Assembly: GCF_019393635.1 (NCBI RefSeq)
Contig: NC_057864.1
Span: 482,290,117 to 482,354,116, forward strand
Reading direction: 5' to 3'
DNA length: 64,000 bases
DNA from: Dromiciops gliroides
Taxonomy: Eukaryota > Chordata > Mammalia > Microbiotheria > Microbiotheriidae
The notes under the pieces are model-generated. The model saw only the letters and a list, made by a program, of their open reading frames with translations. It did no database searches and was not told the origin of the DNA. The position numbers and the translations under genes were made by a program. This document shows, in pieces, positions 58,701 to 64,000 of the stretch. Each line of letters opens with the position of its first letter. Within the stretch, counting starts at the first letter, position 1.

Positions 58701-61700
58701 CACCCCCAACTTATCCCCAACCCAAGCATGAGCAGAACACAATGGCTCCCCCACCTGAGTGGGGTCTGAAAAGAAAGTTAGTCTAATTTCATTATCAGTA
58801 ATGTCTTTCAAGGGACTAAACGTTTAAAATCAGGGTTTTAGAAAAAGGAAGGAACTCTGGATCTCCCCAAATCATTGACTATTAGTAATCATTTCTCTCA
58901 TGTCTTTATTGAGATAGAAACCAGACCTATGATCTTATTGATAACAGGGAACTCCCCCATAAGAAAACTTCCCCTTCCCATACAAACTAGCACATCCTTT
59001 GCAATTTAGGAAGTTTCTAGGAAGATCTAGATGCTAAGTGACTAATTCAGGATCACACAGCCACTATATGTTAGCAGTGGGACTTGACCCCAGGTCTTTC
59101 TGGACTTGATGCTATCTCTGCCTCTCATTTTTCATGATCATTTCAGTCACTCAGCGTTTGACTTCATTTTGGTGATCTTTTAACTTACATTGTTCTATTT
59201 ATGGCATATGTTTGTTACTGCATTCCATTTATTTCATTCTGCATCACTTCACACAAATCTTCCCATGTTTATCTGAATTACCATTTTTTTCACTTCTTAC
59301 TGCACAATGGTATGTCATTATATTCAAAGGCAAAATGGATTGGCATTGGGCATGGAGTCAGGAAGACGTGAGTTCAAATCCAGTCTTAGTCACTGACTGT
59401 GTGACTCTGGGCAAGTCCCTTAACCCTATTTGCCTCAATTTCCTCATTGTCCCTGTGGCCAAGAAGCATTAATGATGACTCTATGGGTATTCAAACATTT
59501 CTGAATCTACCTATTACAATTGGACTTCCTTACATTGTCCTTAAGAATAGTGTAGGAGATGTTAGTCAATTCCTCAGTGCAATTTGTATGTACAGTTGTC
59601 TCTGATGTCTATAGTGTTCCCCTGTCTTACCGGTTTAGTTACCTTGTAAAAAACAATTAGGTGGTTCTTGCCTAAGCTGTTCTGGAGGAAGCCCCTGCTC
59701 GCTCTTGGTAATCATTCCTCCTCTTCCTCTTCTTCTTTTTCTTTTTCTTCTTCTCTTCTTTCTCCTTTTTTTCTTTCTCTTCCTCCCCCCCCTCTTCCTC
59801 CCTCCTCACCCCTTCCCCTTCTCCTTCTTTTCCCATTGTACATTTGACAATTTTGGTGGGAGCTAAGGTCCCGGGCCTGCCTTCTTGAACATACGGTCAT
59901 TTGCCTGTCTCCATTCCTGTGTTTTCCACTCTCCGCTCATCCTTCCTCATCATCTGAGGACCAGGAGCTGCGCTTCAGCCATTCTGTTAGTCCCTGAGGA
60001 CATCGCCCACCTCCCTGGCCCAGGTGACTCAGACTCAGTGAGGCCAGCTTGGGGTCCCCCTCGAGTCTCCTAACTTTCTGTGGACAGCAGCTTCCTTTTC
60101 CTTTCTCTACCAAAGAGAAGCTGATTTCTCCTTGACAGAGAAAAGAAGAATGAGGTAAGGACTGAGAAGTTCTGCCTTTCACGGGATCATCAATTTAGAG
60201 CCCGAAGGGACCTTTGGGGTCAACTAGTCCAGTCACCTCATTTTACCAATGAAGGAATGGAAGCCCAGAGAGTGTTAGGTATTCCCCCAATGTCACAGAC
60301 GTGGCAAATGGCCAAGGTAGGATTTGTTCTTTCTTTTTTTTCTTTTTTCAGGGCAATGAGGGTTAAGTGACTTGCCCAGGGTCACACAGCTAGTAAGTGT
60401 CAGGTGTCTGAGGCCGGATTTGAACTCAGGTCCTCCTGAATCCAGGGCTGGTGCTTTATCCACTGCACCACCCAGCTGCCCCCTCGAGGTAGGATTTGAA
60501 GGCAGGTCCTATGCTCTCTCCACCACACAACATCTGCTCTCTCTGTGGTCACATTCACTGGAACCATACCAGCTACTATAATCAGGGTCCTGTGTTTTTT
60601 TGGCTCCTCTTCTTTGTGCAGATGCAGCTCAAACACAAACCCCTGCTGCACCCCCATCATCCCAGGTTTCTTGCACCTACAAGCTCAGGGCAGGGCTCGC
60701 TGGCTCCCCCTGCTGGTCTCTGGCAGTAGCCACCTTCCTCTTGGCTTCTGGAAGAGGATGAAGCTTTGTCTTGCCTTCTCTGTAGCCTCTCTGGTCTGTG
60801 AAATCAGTGCATAGTTTTCCTCACGGTTTTCAGAGTTTGGGCCACTAATCAGGAGCAAAAGAGCATTCTGTGCGTTAAACGTGACGATAGGAAAAGTGAT
60901 AGAATCACAAAAGTCCTGGTCTCCTCTGTAATTATGGGGAACTCCAACCTAATCTTTTTTTAATTTTTAAAAAATTTTTATTTTTTTAAACTCCATCCTA
61001 ATCTAAAGGAGCCTTGCCTCAAGTGTCTGAGGACCTGAGTTCAAATCCTGTCACACTGCTTGTGTGACTTCAGGCAAGTCCTAACTTCTCTGTGCCTCTG
61101 TTTCCTCCTTTGTAAAATAAGCGGGTTAGCCTAGATGGCCTTTGAGGCCCCCTTGGCTCTAGATTTATGATTCTTTATGCATCCCTAGGCTTCAGGTTCC
61201 TCTCCTGTAAAACAAGGACATGGCCTGTGAGGCCCCTTCCATCCCAGGATCTGTGGCCCTGTGACTCCCTTCTCTTGGCTAGCAATGCCCCTTCTCCCAG
61301 ATCTTGACCCTGGAGTCATCCCCAGATAGGAATCTTTTTAAAAAGCCTCTCTGGGCTAGATCCCACTGGGAAGGGCCCATTTCCCTGGAGAAGGAAGCCC
61401 AAACCAAATCATACTGTTCAATTCAGCAGCCCCCAATCATGATTTGGGAGTTTCCATGTTTACAACTAACGTTTGTAAGATGATAGAAGATTGTTGAAGC
61501 ACCAGGTCTCATCTGATCCTTCCAATGCCACCAGGAGACAGACCCCAGAGGTGCTGTTAGGATCATTTTATTTTATTTTATTTTGTTTTTGTTTTTTTGA
61601 GAGGCAATGGGGGTTAAGTGACTTGCCCAGGGTCACACAGCTAGTAAGTGTTAGGTGTCTGAGGTCGGATTTGAACTCAGGTCCTCCTGAATCCAGGGCC

Positions 61701-62436
61701 GGTGCTTAATCCACTGCGCCACCTAGCTGCCCCCAGGATCATTTTAGATATGTGTAAAGGGAGGTTTAGTGGGAGTGATTAAAATAGAAATAGCAAATGT
61801 CAGAGAAGGGATTTGAATCCAGGTCTTCCAGCTTCTAAGGCTGGCTCAGTGTTTACCCTATCCCTACCTCTGCCATCCAGTGCTCGTTCTGCTCTGGTGT
61901 GGGGCCACGAAGAGAAGGTAGGATTTGGAAGAAGAGGACTGAATTTCAAATTCTAGTTCTGACACTTATTTGCTGTGTGACCTTGGACAAGTCCCCTCTA
62001 TTCCCTGAGTCTCAGTTTCCCCACTTGTAGAAAGAGGGGTTTGGCTTGGATAAGCACCAAGATCCTCTCCAGGTTTGGATGATCTTTTCCAGCACTAAAT
62101 CTCAGACCCTCTGATGATCCCCTTGCTTTGGGCAAGAAGAACTTTGGGTCATTTCTCTAAAGTGTCCATCCACTCTGTGAGCAATGTAATGGACCATTCT
62201 GAGATGATCTCTGAGTCATGTCAGAGACAGAACTAGGATGACTGAATGTACCAAGAGCTGCGACAGGGAAAGCCCCTCCCCAAAGTGCCCCTGAGGGGGC
62301 ATCCCTGCCCAAGCCCCTTTTTACTCTATTCCAGGTCTGGATCCTGCAGGCCCTCTCTTCAATGGGAAGCCCCCACAGGAGCGGCTGGACCACACGGATG
62401 CCCGGTTTGTCGATGTCATCCATTCCGATACTGACG
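46029..62436 (+). CDS. LIPH: LIPH, lipase member H (mPA-PLA1 alpha), first four coding exons; 3' part beyond window end
   Basis: LIPH is a membrane-associated, secreted phospholipase A1 that cuts phosphatidic acid to give lysophosphatidic acid, a signal needed for hair follicles in mammals. Exons 46029-46077, 54187-54554, 58136-58244 and 62335-62436 join in phase to encode 209 residues. They contain a signal peptide, the lipase N-terminal domain, the nucleophile in GVSLG (Ser154) and Asp178 in LDPAGP, at the same numbers as in human. The catalytic His and the C-terminal exons lie beyond the window. Frames are intact and residues conserved, so the gene looks functional. It lies divergent to SENP2, as in human 3q27. 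The close relatives LIPI and PLA1A are less likely, because the signal peptide MLRF and the run [13 protein letters not shown] match LIPH best. Confidence 0.95.
46765..46860 (+). repeat. (GAGACA)n/(GA)n microsatellite in LIPH intron 1
   Basis: Imperfect GAGACA and GAGAGA units about 700 bp downstream of LIPH exon 1. Confidence 0.93.
47360..47590 (-). repeat. MIR-type ancient SINE in LIPH intron 1
   Basis: CACCTACTATGTGCCAAGTA, GATGGGGAAACTGAGGCAAA and AATCACACAGCTAGTGAGTG give a long MIR copy. Confidence 0.8.
47687..47834 (+). repeat. CORE-SINE in LIPH intron 1
   Basis: A full-length but diverged copy (GGGGGCAGCTAAGTAGC). Confidence 0.93.
47840..48830. other. Part of LIPH intron 1 without recognised elements
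   Basis: Unique-looking DNA with weak LINE-like resemblance near 48,390-48,520. Confidence 0.4.
48830..48960 (-). repeat. MIR-type ancient SINE in LIPH intron 1
   Basis: GAAGAAACTGAGGCTCAGGT and TGACTTGCCCAAGATCACAC mark it. Confidence 0.65.
49015..49260 (+). repeat. MIR-type ancient SINE in LIPH intron 1
   Basis: TCAGGAAGACCTGAGTTTAA, AACTGTAAAATGGGACAATA and GTTATTGTGAGGCTCAAACA mark it. Confidence 0.7.
49420..49590 (+). mobile_element. L2 3' end in LIPH intron 1
   Basis: AGCTTCCAGAAGGAAGGGGC and CAGTAAGTGCTTAACAC match the L2 tail pattern. Confidence 0.6.
49725..49880 (+). repeat. AT/CATA-rich low-complexity tract
   Basis: (AT)n at 49740-49760 is followed by mixed TATACA/CACACA repeats. 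Confidence 0.9.
49915..50165 (+). repeat. SINE with a longer 3' tail (Mar1-like)
   Basis: A plus-strand copy whose tail reads GGGGTCATGAAGAGTCAAAC and ends near AAAACAACTCAGCC. Confidence 0.7.
50860..51058 (+). mobile_element. L1 3' UTR fragment in LIPH intron 1
   Basis: It resembles the fragment at the window start: CCCATGTATAACTGACATCG, GGAGAGGGGAAGGATGGAGG and an A-rich end. Confidence 0.65.
51092..51255 (+). repeat. CORE-SINE in LIPH intron 1
   Basis: ATCATGCCCT flanks both sides. Confidence 0.94.
51440..51690 (+). repeat. MIR-type ancient SINE in LIPH intron 1
   Basis: CCTGTGGGACATTGAGCAAG, TTCCTCATTTATAAAATGAG and CCTTCCAGCTCAGAATTTGG mark it. Confidence 0.75.
52138..52262 (+). mobile_element. 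L2 3' end in LIPH intron 1
   Basis: GAGAGCAGGGACTGTCTTTT, GCACAGTGCCTGGCACATAG and AATAAATGTTTATTGACTGA form a clear L2 tail. Confidence 0.8.
52699..52858 (+). repeat. CORE-SINE in LIPH intron 1
   Basis: The target duplication CAAAGAACTCT flanks it. The head is slightly truncated. Confidence 0.94.
53039..53190 (+). repeat. CORE-SINE in LIPH intron 1
   Basis: The target duplication GAAACATTTGT flanks it. Confidence 0.94.
53352..53502 (-). repeat. CORE-SINE in LIPH intron 1
   Basis: The copy starts with a T/G-rich run and ends CTAGCTGCCCC, about 680 bp before LIPH exon 2. Confidence 0.94.
54187..54554 (+). CDS. LIPH: LIPH coding exon 2
   Basis: The acceptor gactttcag leads into (D)[19 protein letters not shown], then [42 protein letters not shown] and IDKML, with donor gtaaga. 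Human LIPH matches closely throughout. NFT and NTT are potential N-glycosylation sites. The HGYRPTG loop corresponds to the oxyanion-hole region of pancreatic-type lipases. It has 122 codons plus 2 bases. Confidence 0.96.
55377..55531 (-). repeat. CORE-SINE embedded in L1
   Basis: The copy sits at the same L1 position as the copy at 32.75 kb and shares its CTGCTCATCATTT flanks, CCTTCC tail and GAGCACC deletion. Confidence 0.95.
56195..56373 (-). repeat. CORE-SINE nested in L1
   Basis: The target duplication TGTACAAACCCTTTTT flanks it. Confidence 0.95.
56535..56700 (+). mobile_element. L2 3' fragment in LIPH intron 2
   Basis: CAGGCTCAGCTCAAGTGTCC and CCTTGAGGCCAGAGACTTTA resemble the L2 3' region. 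Confidence 0.55.
56745..56970 (+). repeat. MIR-type ancient SINE in LIPH intron 2
   Basis: CTTGAGTTCAAATCCTGTCT and CCTCAGCTTCCTTATCTGAA mark it. Confidence 0.75.
57043..57184 (+). repeat. CORE-SINE in LIPH intron 2
   Basis: The copy ends in a C-rich run (CCCCGCCCCCCC) rather than poly(A). Confidence 0.94.
57590..57785 (-). repeat. MIR-type ancient SINE in LIPH intron 2
   Basis: ATGGATGAGGAAACTGAGGC and GGGTCACACAGGTAGAGAGG mark it. Confidence 0.65.
58136..58244 (+). CDS. LIPH: LIPH coding exon 3 with catalytic serine
   Basis: The acceptor aatcacag leads into [20 protein letters not shown] and then [16 protein letters not shown], with donor gtaagg. The GxSxG nucleophile elbow GVSLG puts the serine at residue 154, as in human. 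It has 36 codons plus one base, phase-matched to exon 4. Confidence 0.96.
58245..59345. other. Part of LIPH intron 3
   Basis: It starts after the exon 3 donor. A faint minus-strand L1-like stretch lies at about 59,170-59,320. No exon was found. Confidence 0.45.
59345..59450 (+). repeat. CORE/MIR-type SINE fragment in LIPH intron 3
   Basis: GAGTCAGGAAGACGTGAGTT through GCAAGTCCCTTAACCCTATT. Confidence 0.75.
59715..59832 (+). repeat. Polypyrimidine (CTT/CCT)n tract in LIPH intron 3
   Basis: A nearly pure C/T tract on the plus strand with imperfect units. Confidence 0.92.
60190..60310 (-). repeat. MIR-type ancient SINE in LIPH intron 3
   Basis: GAGCCCGAAGGGACCTTTGG and AATGGAAGCCCAGAGAGTGT mark it. 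Confidence 0.6.
60333..60482 (-). repeat. CORE-SINE in LIPH intron 3
   Basis: GTAGGATTTG recurs on both sides. Confidence 0.94.
61015..61190 (+). repeat. MIR-type ancient SINE in LIPH intron 3
   Basis: GACCTGAGTTCAAATCCTGT and TTTCCTCCTTTGTAAAATAA mark it. Confidence 0.75.
61565..61733 (-). repeat. CORE-SINE in LIPH intron 3
   Basis: The target duplication AGGATCATTTTA flanks it. Confidence 0.95.
61930..62110 (+). repeat. MIR-type ancient SINE in LIPH intron 3
   Basis: TTGCTGTGTGACCTTGGACA and CTCAGTTTCCCCACTTGTAG mark it. Confidence 0.75.
62335..62436 (+). CDS. LIPH: LIPH coding exon 4 with catalytic aspartate
   Basis: The acceptor ctattccag leads into (G)[20 protein letters not shown] and then [13 protein letters not shown], with donor gtgtgt. 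Asp178 of the catalytic triad lies in LDPAGP. The exon ends after one base of the next codon, as expected for human ...HSDTD|A. No exon 5 was found between 62,437 and 64,000. Confidence 0.94.
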
Positions 62437-62810
62437 GTGTGTACGGCCTCAGCTTTTGTCTTTGTTTGCCCCTGACTCTGGAAACTTCAGGAAGGGGAGG
62501 ATAGGGAGAGGATTGAGGTGATGTGTCTGTCCAGATGTTTGCGTGGGGAAACTCGGTCTAGATCTTCTTTTGTGATTTACTGTAGAGCTGATGACAAGAT
62601 CACAGGCGGACAGCCTTAGAACTAGAAGGGTGTTTGGGAGAAATGTTGGACAGCTCAGTTTATTCAGCCAGTTCATTAAATCCCCAAAGAGCATGGCTTG
62701 TGCATGACTGATGTGCGTCTTTTAAAATCATCAACAAAACCAAACTGAGATTGACGTGTTTTGCTGTAGTAGAGACAGATGTGTCTGCCACATGTCAACA
62801 CTGGACCTGG

Positions 62811-62971
62811 TTTCTTTCTTTCTTTTTTTTTTTGGTGAGGCAACTGGGGTTAAGTGACTTGCCCAGGGTCACACAGCTAGTAAGTGTTAAGTGTCTGAGA
62901 CTGGATTTGAACTCAGGTACTCCTGACTCCAGGGCTGGTGCTCTATCCACTGCACCACCCACCTGCCCCCA
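62811..62971 (-). repeat. CORE-SINE in LIPH intron 4
   Basis: GACCTGGTTTCTTT / GACCTGATTTCTTT flanks it. Confidence 0.94.
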
Positions 62972-63249
62972 GACCTGATTTCTTTACTGCCTGGTTATTC
63001 CTTTTCAATTATCTTATGCTAGTGAAGTATATATTTAAGGAACCATCGAATGTAAGAGGTAGAAAAGACCTTAGCACCTGTCTGAAGGCCTTGGGATCTT
63101 TTTTGTGTCCTTGAATTTTGGGGAAGGGTATGGAGTCCTTCTCAGAACAAGATTTTTAAATGCATAAAATAAGATACATTACACTACAAAGGAAACCAAT
63201 TATACTGAAATACCATCGTCAAAATACTTTTTACAAAGAAGTAACCCCA

Positions 63250-63409
63250 GGGGTATCTGGTGGTGCAGTGGATAGAGCACTGGCCCTGAAGTCAGGAGGA
63301 CCTGAGTTCAAATCCAGCCTCAGACACTTGACACTTACTAGCTGTGTGACGCTGGGCAAGTCACATATCCCCAATTGCCTCACCAAAGCCAAAACAAAAC
63401 AAAACAAAG
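63250..63409 (+). repeat. CORE-SINE in LIPH intron 4
   Basis: The target duplication AAGTAACCCCAGG flanks it. Confidence 0.94.
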
Positions 63410-63649
63410 TAACCCCAGGTTAAGAACTTCTGATCTGGTCCACCCCCAGAAAGAAAGAGAGCCCAAAGTCAGGATTGGGACCATAGCCCATCTTCTGAAA
63501 AGATTCTGAAACTCCACCTCTCTTTGTTCTTAGGTTGTATGCCGTTTTTAATCAAATGTCTTGTGGAATATTAAGAGAAGTTTTCAAATTTGAAGAAATG
63601 CAAGCAGTTATCAGATGTAGTTGATAACCTTTGGGTTGGGGGAAAGGGT

Positions 63650-64000
63650 AGATTTTTTAAAAATTTAATCATAAAAGCATTTTTAAATTTTCCAGTTACA
63701 TGTAAAGATAGTTTTCAACATTTCTTTTCATAAGATTTTAGTTCCAAATTTTCTCCCTCTCTTCCTCCTCTTCCCCCTCCCTAACACAGAAAGCAATCTG
63801 ATATTGGTTATATATGTACAATCACATCAAACATACTCCTGCATTAGTCATGTTGTGAAAGAAGAATCAGAACGAAAGGGGAAAACCTCAAAAAAAAAAA
63901 AAAAAGAAACAGTATGGTTCAATTTGCATTCAGAATCCACAGTTCTTTTTTCTGGATGTGGAGAACATTTTCCATCATGAGTTCCTTGGAACTGTCTTGG
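63650..64000 (-). mobile_element. L1 3' end, cut by window end
   Basis: The minus strand shows TTACATGTAAAGATAG complement, a CCCTCCCTAACACAG box and AGTTCCTTGGAACTGTCTTG, the L1 tail order. Confidence 0.85.

Overview
The window is nuclear DNA from a marsupial. The main evidence is about forty copies of a tRNA-derived SINE whose head reads GGGGCAGCTAGGTGG and whose 3' part carries the CORE sequence, together with L1, L2, RTE and MIR remnants of the marsupial type and two split vertebrate genes. The species cannot be told from this sequence alone.

Two genes lie head to head. On the minus strand, from a CpG-island promoter near 29.1-29.4 kb down to 1,036, are the first twelve coding exons of SENP2, a SUMO-specific protease. 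Every splice site, reading phase and codon count closes. The rest of the catalytic domain lies beyond position 1. On the plus strand, from 46,029 to 62,436, are the first four coding exons of LIPH (lipase member H, phosphatidic-acid-selective phospholipase A1). They include the signal peptide, Ser154 in GVSLG and Asp178; later exons lie beyond position 64,000. SENP2 and LIPH are also divergent neighbours on human chromosome 3q27. About 17 kb of repeat-rich DNA separates them here.

The most unusual feature is inside SENP2. Exon 11 (3,351-4,850, exactly 500 codons) is interrupted by a 1,323-bp coding minisatellite of 441 codons. It encodes Thr/Asp/Val/Ala/Ile/Phe-rich repeats and sits between two stretches that align with human SENP2, in the same frame. 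As far as I recall, human SENP2 has nothing at this point. The repeat units are 9, 12 and 21 nt, all multiples of three, which argues that the array is translated. Its central zone contains five copies of V-I-D-V-T-D and one V-I-D-I-T-D. These look like canonical SUMO-interacting motif cores, so this SUMO protease may carry a chain of SUMO-binding sites next to its catalytic domain. Exon 5 has a second expansion, twelve consecutive histidines. The predicted protein is about 1,050 residues, against 589 in human.

The rest is introns and intergenic DNA filled with repeats. Notable pieces are a 271-bp insertion in SENP2 intron 6 made of two non-adjacent SENP2 fragments, which creates a possible poison exon; a GC-AG intron after exon 6; a 171-bp tandem SINE array beside the SENP2 promoter; an L1 lineage that carries the same embedded SINE in two separate copies; a nested LTR-like block; and several microsatellites. 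No tRNA, rRNA or CRISPR features were seen.
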